Shown: piece by piece, positions 15,668 to 23,981 of the stretch
How the letters are laid out: each line of letters opens with the position of its first letter
Numbering within the stretch: the first letter of the stretch is position 1
Source of the DNA: an uncultured Pelagibacteraceae bacterium
Lineage (GTDB): Bacteria > Pseudomonadota > Alphaproteobacteria > Pelagibacterales > Pelagibacteraceae
Length of the DNA stretch: 64,000 nt
NCBI GenBank assembly: GCA_902524535.1
Contig: CABZDR010000001.1
Location: forward strand, 248,001 to 312,000
Reading direction: 5' to 3'
Made by a program: the position numbers and the translations under genes
Notes under the pieces: model-generated
Seen by the model: only the letters and a program-made list of their open reading frames with translations
The model's database searches: none
What the model was told of the DNA's origin: nothing

Positions 15668-16378
15668 ATGTCAGAAAAATATCTTATTTTTGGTGCGACA
15701 GGATCCATCGGTTCTAGTTTGGCTGAACAATTAGTAAATTCAGGGAATTCAGTTCATTTAGTTGGTAGAAATGAAAATGAAACTAAAAATATTTCTGATA
15801 AATTTGGTTGTGCATTCACAATAGCTGATGTTTTGCAAGATGGATTTGTTGATAAGGTTAAAAATGATATTTCTGACGTGAAAGGTATCGCATATTGTGT
15901 AGGGTCAATTGATCTCAAACCTTTAAGAATGGTCAATGAGCAAGATTTTAACAAGTGTATGAAATTAAATTTATACTCTGCAGTCGAGATTATAAAAGGA
16001 TACCAGGATAGTTTGAAAAAAAATAAAGGTTCGGTGGTTTTATTTTCTACAGTTGCTGCTCAAAGAGGTTTTACAAATCATGCAATAATTGCCTCTACAA
16101 AAGCTGCCGTTGAAGGTTTGACAGTTTCTTTGGCTGCAGAATTTGCTCCGAACATAAGAGTAAACTGTATTGCACCAAGTTTAACCAATTCTAAAATCGC
16201 TGAACCAATGTTAAAGAACAAGGCTTTAGCAAATGGAATTGCAAAAGCTCATCCATTAAAGAGATTGGGTGAGGGAAAAGACTCAGCCTCTTTAGCGAAA
16301 TTTCTTATTACAGATGATAGCTCATGGGTGACAGGTCAAATTATAGCAGTTGATGGTGGAAGATCAAAGCTCTCGTAA
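15668..16378 (+). CDS. SDR-family oxidoreductase lacking the catalytic tyrosine
   Basis: 236-aa short-chain dehydrogenase/reductase. The Rossmann glycine motif GATGSIG is at 9-15, and N101 (KLNLYS), S127 (LFSTVA) and K145 (STKAAVEGL) occupy catalytic positions. The usual Tyr four residues before the Lys is I141 (HAIIASTK). The C-terminal VNCIAPSL and GQIIAVDGG segments are standard. Without the Tyr, normal reductase chemistry may be impaired or use another residue; a few SDR subfamilies show this pattern. It starts 27 bp from the divergent photolyase-like gene and may share its regulation. The PQQ-type dehydrogenase gene follows immediately. Confidence 0.87.
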   Translation: MSEKYLIFGATGSIGSSLAEQLVNSGNSVHLVGRNENETKNISDKFGCAFTIADVLQDGFVDKVKNDISDVKGIAYCVGSIDLKPLRMVNEQDFNKCMKLNLYSAVEIIKGYQDSLKKNKGSVVLFSTVAAQRGFTNHAIIASTKAAVEGLTVSLAAEFAPNIRVNCIAPSLTNSKIAEPMLKNKALANGIAKAHPLKRLGEGKDSASLAKFLITDDSSWVTGQIIAVDGGRSKLS

Positions 16379-16379
16379 A

Positions 16380-17447
16380 GTGAGAAAGTTTATTTTTTCA
16401 GTATCTTTATTCTTACTCTTAACAAACCTTTCATTTGCAAAAAATTTTGATTTAAAAAAAATTGCCAATTTAAATGATCCTTGGGGCTCATCATTTATTA
16501 ATAATGAAGAGCTAATTATAACTGAAAAAAGTGGAAAAATAAAAGTTGTAAACATTATTTCAAAACAAATTTCTGAAATAAAGCACAATCTTAACTTTTT
16601 AGAACACGGCCAAGGTGGAATACTAGATGTTCTTTTTAAAAATGATTTTATTTATGTATCTTACACAGAAAATAGAGGTAATGGCAAAACCAGCACCTCT
16701 ATTGCAAAAACAAAATTTTCCAAAAAAAAATTAAAATTTAAAAATATTTTTCAAGCTAATCCTCCTATTAATTCTGGTTATCACTTTGGATCAAGATTAG
16801 TTATTAAAGATAACTATCTTTTTGCATCTGCCGGTGAAAGAGGCAAGGGTATGATTGCGCAAGATCCAACAAAACATCCAGGTAGCATTATAAGAATAAA
16901 TCTAGATGGAAGTATTCCAAAGGACAATCCTAGATTTAAAGGGAGATCCGACTGGCTTCCAGAGATATATCAAATTGGGGTAAGAAATCCTCAAGGTTTA
17001 GCTTTATCTCCATTTGATAGAAAAATTTACATGAGTAATCACGGAGCAAAGGGTGGCGATTGGTTTGGTGAGGTTAAAGAGGGTGAAAATTATGGTTGGA
17101 AAATTTTAGGATGGGGAGGAAAAAATTACTCTGGTCTGCCAATAGGACCTAAATGGAAACCAGGCTTTACAAAAGCAATCCAATATTGGGTACCTTCAAT
17201 TGCAACAAGTGCAATTACAATTTATGAAGGAAATGAATTTAATGAGTGGAATGGTCATGCTTTAATTACATCATTAAAAGATCAATCCTTAAGAAAACTA
17301 ATCTTCAATGATTTGTCCAATATAAAAGAAGATATAATTTTTAAAGATGAAATTGGACGAATTAGAGATATACAAGTTCATCCAAAAGATGGAAAAATTT
17401 ACTTTTTGGCGGGTGATAACCTTTGGCTGATGGAGAAGGCTAAATAA
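16380..17447 (+). CDS. PQQ-dependent sugar dehydrogenase-like (soluble GDH/sorbosone family)
   Basis: 355-aa exported protein when started at GTG 16380, one base after the SDR stop. This start gives a clean signal peptide (MRKFIFSVSLFLLLTNLSFA). An ATG at 16353 would add nine residues and overlap the SDR gene. The propeller is of the soluble glucose/sorbosone dehydrogenase family: GQGGILDVLF, YHFGSRLVI, SAGERGKG, IRINLDGSIP, YQIGVRNPQGLA, SNHGAKGGDWFGEV and NYGWK follow in order. The Arg/Asn of GVRNPQG and the His of SNHG are typical PQQ-pocket residues. Periplasmic oxidation of sugars or aldehydes is likely; substrate unknown. PQQ synthesis genes are not in the window. Confidence 0.87.
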   Translation: MRKFIFSVSLFLLLTNLSFAKNFDLKKIANLNDPWGSSFINNEELIITEKSGKIKVVNIISKQISEIKHNLNFLEHGQGGILDVLFKNDFIYVSYTENRGNGKTSTSIAKTKFSKKKLKFKNIFQANPPINSGYHFGSRLVIKDNYLFASAGERGKGMIAQDPTKHPGSIIRINLDGSIPKDNPRFKGRSDWLPEIYQIGVRNPQGLALSPFDRKIYMSNHGAKGGDWFGEVKEGENYGWKILGWGGKNYSGLPIGPKWKPGFTKAIQYWVPSIATSAITIYEGNEFNEWNGHALITSLKDQSLRKLIFNDLSNIKEDIIFKDEIGRIRDIQVHPKDGKIYFLAGDNLWLMEKAK

Positions 17448-17457
17448 ATCTTAGTGA

Positions 17458-19995
17458 TTATTGATTTCTAATAAGTGGATAAACCTTTGGATTTAAATAT
17501 TTGATATTAGTTAACAATATTAACACCAACGTTACTAAACCAATAGATAAACCAAGATAAATCAAAACTTTAAGATCGAACTCCCAGAATAACTCAAATA
17601 TATTTTCTATAATAAATTTTGAACCAACTACAGCGAACAAAACTGCAATCATTATTACAGATATAAAAATAATCATAAATTCAATCAGCGAAGAAAAAAT
17701 AATCTCTTTCCTTGAAAAACCTAAAATTTTAAAAACTAAATTTTGGTATTCTCTTACTTTTCCTTGGACCATTATTGCACTTGATATTACAATTAAACCA
17801 ATGACGATAGTGACAGTTGAAATTACAATAACTGCTATGAAAACTTTATTTAAAACATTTGTTACTTTGTTTAAATAATCAGCAATTTTAATCATTGATA
17901 AACTAGGTAAAATTTCAAGCATTTTTGTTTCATCAAATTTATTTAAATTATAGAACTTTGTGGTCGCTAAATATTCGTGAGGAATATTTTTTGCAAAGTC
18001 AGGATTAAACAGCATAGCAAAATTTATATTAAGATCTCTATAATCAACTTGTCTAAAGTTGACTATTTCACCATCAATTTCTCTACCATAGATATTTAAA
18101 GTAAATATATCCCCTAATTTAATGTTAAAATCTTTTGCAACCTTAGCGTCTAATGATATCTGAAGTTGGTTAGGTTTAGACAAATCCCACCATTTACCAT
18201 CAATAATTAGATTATCGTCAGGAACTTCTGTTGTCCAAGATGATCTCCGTTCACTACCTATAACCCAATAACTATCATTTTCAGGTGTAATATATGTGTT
18301 TGGATTTATACCATTAATCTTCACTATTCCTGAAGAGACCATTGGCACAATTTCAATATTAGCAGCAGGATCCATTGATAAAATTCTTTGTTCAAACTTT
18401 TCACGCTCTCCATTTTGAATACCCACAAAAAAATAATCAGGAGCGATGTCGGGTATTGATTTTGCTATTTCTCTTTTAAAGTTAGTTCCAACTAATGCCA
18501 AAGTCAAAAGTAATGTAACACCTAAGCCTAAAGACATAATTGTTATAGGTGTGATACTTTTTGATTGTGTAATATTTTTAATAGATACTTTTAAAGTAGT
18601 GCTCAAATTAAATCTAAACTTTTTTAATGAAAATATGATCAATTTTGAAAGTAGAAAAAATATAATCAAACAAATAAAAAATGCCCCAAAATACCCAAGA
18701 CTATAAGTAAGATTTTCTGATCTATATGTAAATATTAAAATCAAAATTGATAACATGAAAATACTCATAAAAATTAATTTCTTTGAATAATAAAATTGTA
18801 AATTTTGGAAAACATTTCTAAATAGACTTGAGGCTTTGACTTGATCAATAGAACTAATTGTAGGAATTGAAAAAATTATCAAAACTAACAAACCTATTAA
18901 AAATATCTTAAAAAAATTAAAAAAAGAAAAAAATAAATTTATCTTAAGTCCAAAGCTACTTGACAAATATTTGTCTGCTAATGGCACAATTAGTAAACTA
19001 CTGAAATACGCCAAAATAGTAATTATAAATAATAATATTACTAATTGAAGATAATAAAGTTTTTTAATATTGCCAGAATAGAAACCTAAAGCCTTTCTTA
19101 CTGCTATAGACAAGTTATTTTGATTTATAAAAGACAGAAGAGTATTAGCAATTCCAATACCAGCAATTAGCATCGCACTTATTGAGACAAGGGATAAAAA
19201 TTGTGAAAAGTTACCAATTACTCTTTTTAATCCACTTGCTGCATTTTCTGGATATCTAATTTTTACCTTTTGATCGTCTTTAAAAATACTTTCGATTTTT
19301 TTTATAATCATTTCTGGGTCATCATTATTATTAAATTTTACCTTGTATTCGTAATTTAAAAAATTTCCTATTCCATTAAGTTTTAAGATAGCCAAAGTTT
19401 GTTTACCTGTTAAAACCCAATCTCCAAAAGTCACAAATCCACTTACATCTGGAACAGATCTTACCTTACCAATAACAAGAAATTCTTGATCTTGAATTTT
19501 TACAATTTCATTTGTCTTGATATTTAAGGTTTTTGATAAACTTTCATTAATTAAAATTGTATAAGGTTCATTTTGCATTCTTTCATAAGCATCAGCAGGT
19601 TCATAAGTTATCTCACCATATAAAGGATATTTTTGATCAACAGTTTTTATTCTAGTGAATAAAGATTTATTTTTCTTTCGATTTGATGTTGAGAGCATTG
19701 TACTAAATTCAACTATCTCTGATATAATTGTAAACTCTTCAACTTTATTTAATAAATCTATATTTCCTTGATTTCTATTATAATCAATTTCTAAGTCTCC
19801 ACCTAAAAGCTCTTTGGCATTCTCTTTGAGTTCTTTTTTCAAACTATCCTCAATAGTAAATATTGCACTTAATATAAAAAGACTGATGAACAGGGTGATG
19901 ATTATACTTGAGATTTTTTTATAGTTCCTTTTTAAATCTCTCAGAGCATATATTAAGATAAACTTGTATTGATAAAATTTATTTAATTTTTCCAT
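17458..19995 (-). CDS. ABC transporter permease, FtsX-like (YbbP type)
   Basis: 845-aa integral membrane protein with two FtsX-type permease domains. An N-terminal helix (about 26-46) is followed by a periplasmic MacB-like domain, three helices (about 265-390), a central helix pair (about 400-460), a second periplasmic region and a last three-helix domain (about 710-830). This is the YbbP architecture of the YbbA-YbbP system, thought to act on envelope lipids or lipoproteins. The substrate is unproven. Its start overlaps the end of the ATPase gene by 17 bp, so both are made together. The GSERRSSW periplasmic segment is family-like. Confidence 0.88.
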   Translation of the reverse strand: MEKLNKFYQYKFILIYALRDLKRNYKKISSIIITLFISLFILSAIFTIEDSLKKELKENAKELLGGDLEIDYNRNQGNIDLLNKVEEFTIISEIVEFSTMLSTSNRKKNKSLFTRIKTVDQKYPLYGEITYEPADAYERMQNEPYTILINESLSKTLNIKTNEIVKIQDQEFLVIGKVRSVPDVSGFVTFGDWVLTGKQTLAILKLNGIGNFLNYEYKVKFNNNDDPEMIIKKIESIFKDDQKVKIRYPENAASGLKRVIGNFSQFLSLVSISAMLIAGIGIANTLLSFINQNNLSIAVRKALGFYSGNIKKLYYLQLVILLFIITILAYFSSLLIVPLADKYLSSSFGLKINLFFSFFNFFKIFLIGLLVLIIFSIPTISSIDQVKASSLFRNVFQNLQFYYSKKLIFMSIFMLSILILIFTYRSENLTYSLGYFGAFFICLIIFFLLSKLIIFSLKKFRFNLSTTLKVSIKNITQSKSITPITIMSLGLGVTLLLTLALVGTNFKREIAKSIPDIAPDYFFVGIQNGEREKFEQRILSMDPAANIEIVPMVSSGIVKINGINPNTYITPENDSYWVIGSERRSSWTTEVPDDNLIIDGKWWDLSKPNQLQISLDAKVAKDFNIKLGDIFTLNIYGREIDGEIVNFRQVDYRDLNINFAMLFNPDFAKNIPHEYLATTKFYNLNKFDETKMLEILPSLSMIKIADYLNKVTNVLNKVFIAVIVISTVTIVIGLIVISSAIMVQGKVREYQNLVFKILGFSRKEIIFSSLIEFMIIFISVIMIAVLFAVVGSKFIIENIFELFWEFDLKVLIYLGLSIGLVTLVLILLTNIKYLNPKVYPLIRNQ

Positions 19996-20644
19996 CTATA
20001 ATTCTAATTTTTCTGCTTGCGCGGTTAGCAAGTTTTGGGTCGTGTGTTACCATAATTAATGAGGAACCTTCCTCTTTAACATACCTAAATAAAATTTTAG
20101 AAATCATATCGGAATTTTCTGTATCTAAATTTCCTGTAGGTTCATCAGCTAGAATTAGCTCTGGCTTCATAGCAATAGCTCTCGCGATAGCGACACGTTG
20201 TTGTTCTCCTCCAGATAACTGGCTGGGTAGATTGTTTAGTCGATGTTTTAAGCCAAATCTATCTAAAAGAGATTTTGCTTCTTTCTCAGGATTTTTGAAT
20301 TTATTTAATTCAAGAATTAAGGTTACATTTTCTAGGGCTGTATAATTGGGGATTAAATAAAAAGACTGAAAAATTATACCAATATTTTTTTTTCTGATTT
20401 TTGATACTTCGTCTTCACCCAATTTTGTAATTTCGTTATCTAGAAAGTATATCTTGCCTGAAGTTGGACGCTCTAAACCACCAATTAACATTATTAAACT
20501 TGTTTTTCCTGAACCGCTTTCACCTACTATTGAAATAGTTTCTTTTTTTTTTGTGGTCAAATTTATATCTTTCAAAACGCTAATATTATCTTTACCAGTT
20601 TGGTATTTAAGATTTATTTTTTTTAATTTAAGAAGAGTACTCAT
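19979..20644 (-). CDS. ybbA: ABC transporter ATP-binding protein (YbbA/LolD type)
   Basis: 221-aa ATPase partner of the downstream permease. Walker A GESGSGKTS is at 41-49. The signature LSGGEQQRVAIARAI, Walker B LILADEPTGNLD and the H-loop MVTHDPKLA are all intact, so it should be active. The start is the ATG at 20644 (MSTLLKLKKI); upstream in-frame codons would add a 16-residue hydrophobic extension that does not fit the family. The ATG overlaps by two bases the divergent start codon of the lipase gene. The ybbA-tesA divergent arrangement is also found in E. coli. Confidence 0.92.
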   Translation of the reverse strand: MSTLLKLKKINLKYQTGKDNISVLKDINLTTKKKETISIVGESGSGKTSLIMLIGGLERPTSGKIYFLDNEITKLGEDEVSKIRKKNIGIIFQSFYLIPNYTALENVTLILELNKFKNPEKEAKSLLDRFGLKHRLNNLPSQLSGGEQQRVAIARAIAMKPELILADEPTGNLDTENSDMISKILFRYVKEEGSSLIMVTHDPKLANRASRKIRIIDGKIK

Positions 20645-21263
20645 GAACAAAAGTTTTATTATTAAAATAATTATTATCTGTCTACTAACCATTAATGCAT
20701 ATGCAATCGAAAAGATTGTATTATTTGGTGATAGTTTAATGGCTGGTTATGGTTTGTCTGATGCCGATAGTTTACCAGTCGTTTTAGAAGATAATTTAGA
20801 AGCAAAGGGTTATAATATTGAGATTGTTGATGGCAGTGTTTCTGGTAGTACATCTTCAGGTGGTTTAAATAGAGCTGATTGGACTTTAGCTGAGCCAGAT
20901 ATAGATCTAATAATTTTATGCTTAGGCGCCAATGATATGTTAAGAGGGATCGAGCCAAAAGAAACTAAAAGCAATTTAGAAAAAATCATAAAAATTGCTC
21001 AAGATAAAAATATTGAAATTATTCTAGCTGGAATGATTGCTCCAACCTCACATGGTTTTACATATAAAAAAAAGTTTGACAAAATTTTTCCTGATTTAGC
21101 AAAAAAATTCAAAATTGAGCTTATTCCTTTTTTATTAGAGGGAGTAGCCATGAAACCTGAATTCAATCTTAGTGATGGAATACATCCAAACGAGAAGGGG
21201 ACAATAATAATTAGTAGAACCTTAGAAGAGATAATCATAAAAACTCAAAATAAAAAAAATTAG
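20643..21263 (+). CDS. tesA: Arylesterase / lysophospholipase TesA-like (SGNH hydrolase)
   Basis: 206-aa periplasmic hydrolase with a signal peptide at about 1-19 (ends INAYA). The SGNH blocks are clear: block I GDSLMAGYG with the nucleophilic Ser, block III GANDMLRG, and block V DGIHPNEKG with the catalytic Asp and His. The family covers thioesterase I, protease I and lysophospholipase L1 activities. The ATG at 20643 is chosen because the signal peptide begins there and family members start at this point; the longer frame to 20454 lies antisense to ybbA. The MBL-fold gene follows 5 bp after the stop. Confidence 0.9.
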   Translation: MNKSFIIKIIIICLLTINAYAIEKIVLFGDSLMAGYGLSDADSLPVVLEDNLEAKGYNIEIVDGSVSGSTSSGGLNRADWTLAEPDIDLIILCLGANDMLRGIEPKETKSNLEKIIKIAQDKNIEIILAGMIAPTSHGFTYKKKFDKIFPDLAKKFKIELIPFLLEGVAMKPEFNLSDGIHPNEKGTIIISRTLEEIIIKTQNKKN

Positions 21264-21268
21264 TCAAA

Positions 21269-22273
21269 ATGGAAAGAAAACCTTATCACCATTTAGTAGA
21301 CGGTAGTTTCAGAAATCCTGAGGGTTCGCCAAAAGCTGATCCTAACATTAGATGGTCCTTCAAAATTTTTAATAAAGAAAAAAAGAAACTAGATATGACA
21401 GTTCCTAAAGAGCATGTAATTGAAAAAAAAAAAGTTTTATCAGATCTAAAGAAATATCAAGAAGATGATTATGTGGCTTGGATTGGGCATGCAACTTTTT
21501 TAATTAAACTCGGTCAAACTACAATAATCACAGACCCTGTGTTTTCTAAAAACGCTGGCCCACTTTTTTTTGGCCCAAAAAGATTTACAGAACCAGCACT
21601 TAAGCTAAATGAAATTCCTAAAACAGATGTTTTTTTACTTACTCATAATCATTATGACCACCAGGATATGATGACGATAAGAAGATTTCCTTTTAAAAAA
21701 GTTAAAGTTTTACTTCCACTAAAACTTGGAAAGTATTTTAAAAAAAATGGTTATGAAGATGTAAATGAAATGGACTGGTATGATGAAATTAAAATAAACC
21801 AAAGTTTAAAAATTACTCTTTTACCAGCTGTTCATTGGTCAAAAAGAAGTCTTGCAGATACGAACAAAAGCTTATGGGGAAGTTTTTTGATTGAATATAA
21901 AGGTAAGAAATTATTATTTGGTTGTGATACAGGGGTTGGAAATATCTATAAAGACATAGGTAACAAATACGGTCCAATTGATCTTACATTTATTAATATT
22001 GGAGCATACAATTTTTTTCCAATTATGCCCTATAAAGATAAATCTGTTTATCATACTAATCCTGAGGAAGCTTTAGAAGTTGCAAAAAATTTAAAGAGTA
22101 AAAAAGTAATTGGAATGCATTGGGGTACTTTTGTTTTATCTTTAGAACCTATAATGGAACCACCGGTAAGATTTAAAGCTAGTGCAGAAAAATATGGCTT
22201 TAAAAAAGAAGATGCTATTATTTACAAAATAGGTGAGTTTGGGTCATTAAAGAAACTGCTTAATTGTAATTAA
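21269..22273 (+). CDS. MBL-fold metal-dependent hydrolase (NAPE-PLD/UlaG-like)
   Basis: 334-aa metallo-beta-lactamase-fold hydrolase. Metal ligands are visible in HNHYDH (126-131), the later AVHW, the GCDTG Asp and the final MHWGTF His. WIGHATFLIKLGQTTIITDP (71-90) is the N-terminal strand pattern shared with N-acyl-phosphatidylethanolamine phospholipase D and related proteins. The lipid or phosphodiester substrate is unknown. It follows tesA by 5 bp and could act in the same lipid-turnover process, although this rests only on position. The last 4 bp overlap the convergent SHOCT gene. Confidence 0.88.
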   Translation: MERKPYHHLVDGSFRNPEGSPKADPNIRWSFKIFNKEKKKLDMTVPKEHVIEKKKVLSDLKKYQEDDYVAWIGHATFLIKLGQTTIITDPVFSKNAGPLFFGPKRFTEPALKLNEIPKTDVFLLTHNHYDHQDMMTIRRFPFKKVKVLLPLKLGKYFKKNGYEDVNEMDWYDEIKINQSLKITLLPAVHWSKRSLADTNKSLWGSFLIEYKGKKLLFGCDTGVGNIYKDIGNKYGPIDLTFINIGAYNFFPIMPYKDKSVYHTNPEEALEVAKNLKSKKVIGMHWGTFVLSLEPIMEPPVRFKASAEKYGFKKEDAIIYKIGEFGSLKKLLNCN

Positions 22274-22533
22274 TTATCTAATAATTTTTTTTTTGCTTTT
22301 TCAAACTCTTCTTGTGTCAAAACACCATCACTTAAAAGTTTATTTAATTTTTCAATTTCATCACTAAGTTTATTTTCTTCATTCATGGTATCCTCAATTT
22401 TTTCAGTCTCAATATTTTCATTTGTTTTATTTGCACTTTTAGCACTAAAACCTTTCATTATGGCTGTAGCACCTAAATATAAAACAAAACCAAGAATTGG
22501 TATCACTAGAGCAAAAAAAATTATTTTTTCCAT
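22270..22533 (-). CDS. SHOCT-domain small membrane protein
   Basis: 87-aa protein: one N-terminal membrane helix (about 4-24), an acidic linker (about 35-57) and a C-terminal SHOCT domain (LNKLLSDGVLTQEEFEKAKKKLL, about 61-86). SHOCT domains mediate oligomerisation or tether proteins to partners. Topology suggests the domain faces the cytoplasm. It lies 3 bp after the small two-helix protein gene on the same strand and is likely in one transcript with it. Its function in the cell is unknown. Confidence 0.85.
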   Translation of the reverse strand: MEKIIFFALVIPILGFVLYLGATAIMKGFSAKSANKTNENIETEKIEDTMNEENKLSDEIEKLNKLLSDGVLTQEEFEKAKKKLLDN

Positions 22534-22536
22534 TTA

Positions 22537-22740
22537 TTAATCCTCATCTTCCTCACGCCAATTTTTTTCATACATTAACCAAGCTGCGTATATAACTGAA
22601 AATGTACCAACTATCATACCATAATCATATCCGGTTTGTCGGTCATATAAATACCAACCTAATTGAGTTGCTCCTATAGGCGGAACAGTAAGTATCGTCA
22701 TTAAAATTGCTATTCGGTAAGGGTATTTTGGTTTTTTCAT
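22537..22740 (-). CDS. Small two-helix membrane protein of unknown function
   Basis: 67-aa protein with hydrophobic segments near 9-28 and 40-58 and an acidic C-terminus (NWREEDED). No family recognised. It is the first gene of a probable two-gene unit with the SHOCT protein. The 101-bp gap to folD on its upstream side (22741-22841) is very A/T-rich. That gap probably holds its promoter and the end of the folD transcript; I see no strong terminator there. Confidence 0.65.
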   Translation of the reverse strand: MKKPKYPYRIAILMTILTVPPIGATQLGWYLYDRQTGYDYGMIVGTFSVIYAAWLMYEKNWREEDED

Positions 22741-22841
22741 TAAATTATTTTAATTTTTTTTAAAAAAATAAACAATTACAAAAGTTTAATTTTAAACGGA
22801 TTTAATGTTTAATACTTTATTGTCGCTTTTTTGATATTTTA

Positions 22842-23687
22842 CTATTTCTGGAATCTTCTAAAACAAGTTATCGTATTCTTCAATAAACAAGCAATTGTCA
22901 TAGGTCCAACACCACCTGGCACTGGAGTTAATGCCTTTGCATTTTTTGAAACTTCTTCAAACGCTACATCTCCAACTATTCCTTTATCTGTTTTATTAAT
23001 ACCTACATCAATAACAATCGTATCTTTTTTTACCCAATCTCCCTTAACAAGTTCTGGAATACCCACTGCTGCAACAATAATATCTGCCTCTAGACATTCT
23101 GCTTTTAAATCTTTTGTTTTTGAATGAGTAATTGTTACTGTGCAATTTTCTTTCAAAAGAAGCTGAGCCATTGGTTTACCATTTAAATTTGACCTACCAA
23201 TGATAACTGCCTTTTTTCCATTTAAATTTGGTTCAACTTTTTTTATTAACAAATAACATCCTAAAGGAGTACATGGCACTGAACTTTCATAACCAGATGA
23301 GAGATTTCCTACATTCATTGGGTGAAAGCCATCAACATCTTTTGAGGGAACAATCGTTTCTATTACCTTTTTTTTATCAATATGTTTTGGTAAAGGTAGC
23401 TGAACTAAAATGCCTGAGACTGTTTCGTCATTGTTTAGCTCTTGAATCTTATCTAGTATAACTTTTTCCTCTACAGAGTCTGGATACTTAACCACATCTG
23501 ATTTTAATCCAACTTCATTTGCAGACTTCTCTTTGTTTCTTACATAAATTTGACTAGGTGTTAAATCACCTATTAAAATTACCGTTAATCCTGGAACTTT
23601 GTTGTATTTAGCTTTTAGATCAGACACCTCTTTTTTAAGTTCCTCTCTAAGTTCTGCAGCAATTTTCTTTCCATCAATTAAAATCAT
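22842..23687 (-). CDS. folD: Bifunctional methylene-THF dehydrogenase / cyclohydrolase
   Basis: 281-aa enzyme of one-carbon metabolism. It oxidises 5,10-methylene-THF to methenyl-THF with NADP and hydrolyses this to 10-formyl-THF. Seen: the catalytic YVRNKEKSANEVG helix (Tyr and Lys), GILVQLPLPKHID, KDVDGFHPMNVG, PCTPLG, the Rossmann GRSNLNGKPMAQLL and the C-terminal TPVPGGVGPMTIACL. Length is normal. It is the last gene of a leftward unit hemC-hemD-mscS-yggT-folD, following yggT by 3 bp. Confidence 0.97.
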   Translation of the reverse strand: MILIDGKKIAAELREELKKEVSDLKAKYNKVPGLTVILIGDLTPSQIYVRNKEKSANEVGLKSDVVKYPDSVEEKVILDKIQELNNDETVSGILVQLPLPKHIDKKKVIETIVPSKDVDGFHPMNVGNLSSGYESSVPCTPLGCYLLIKKVEPNLNGKKAVIIGRSNLNGKPMAQLLLKENCTVTITHSKTKDLKAECLEADIIVAAVGIPELVKGDWVKKDTIVIDVGINKTDKGIVGDVAFEEVSKNAKALTPVPGGVGPMTIACLLKNTITCFRRFQK

Positions 23688-23690
23688 AAT

Positions 23691-23981
23691 TTAAAAAATC
23701 ATAGGTGCAATGTAGAGCTTCATACACATTTCTATAAACCAAATCAATAAAAGTAAAATGATCGGAGAAATATCTAAAGAACCTAAATTAGGTAAAAAAC
23801 GTCTAATTTTGTTTAAAATTGGATCTGTAAGACGATAGGTAAACTCTAAAATTGAATAAACAAATCTATTTTGTGTATTTAAAATATTAAATGCTATTAA
23901 CCAACTGATAATCACGTTGGCTATAACAACATATGAGTAAAGTTTAAGTATTTGTAAAACCAAATAAAAAATCGCAATCAT
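23691..23981 (-). CDS. YggT family membrane protein
   Basis: 96-aa membrane protein of the YggT family with two hydrophobic regions (about 4-28 and 65-92). The central signature is YRLTDPILNKIRRFLPNLGSLDISPI. YggT proteins are linked to osmotic tolerance in E. coli and to division or thylakoid organisation in cyanobacteria and plastids. It overlaps the mechanosensitive channel gene by 4 bp, which suits a shared role in envelope stress, and precedes folD by 3 bp. Confidence 0.88.
   Translation of the reverse strand: MIAIFYLVLQILKLYSYVVIANVIISWLIAFNILNTQNRFVYSILEFTYRLTDPILNKIRRFLPNLGSLDISPIILLLLIWFIEMCMKLYIAPMIF

Noticed and set aside
20454-20642. In-frame extension upstream of the tesA start
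   Set aside because: It would be antisense to the Walker A part of ybbA and would bury the signal peptide in the middle of the protein.
20645-20692. 16-residue hydrophobic extension of the ABC ATPase
   Set aside because: ATPase subunits of this type start near MSTLLKL; the extension is antisense to the tesA signal peptide and begins at a weak start.
22831-23127. Plus-strand frame over folD
   Set aside because: Antisense to a complete folD with all catalytic motifs; no sign of a protein family.
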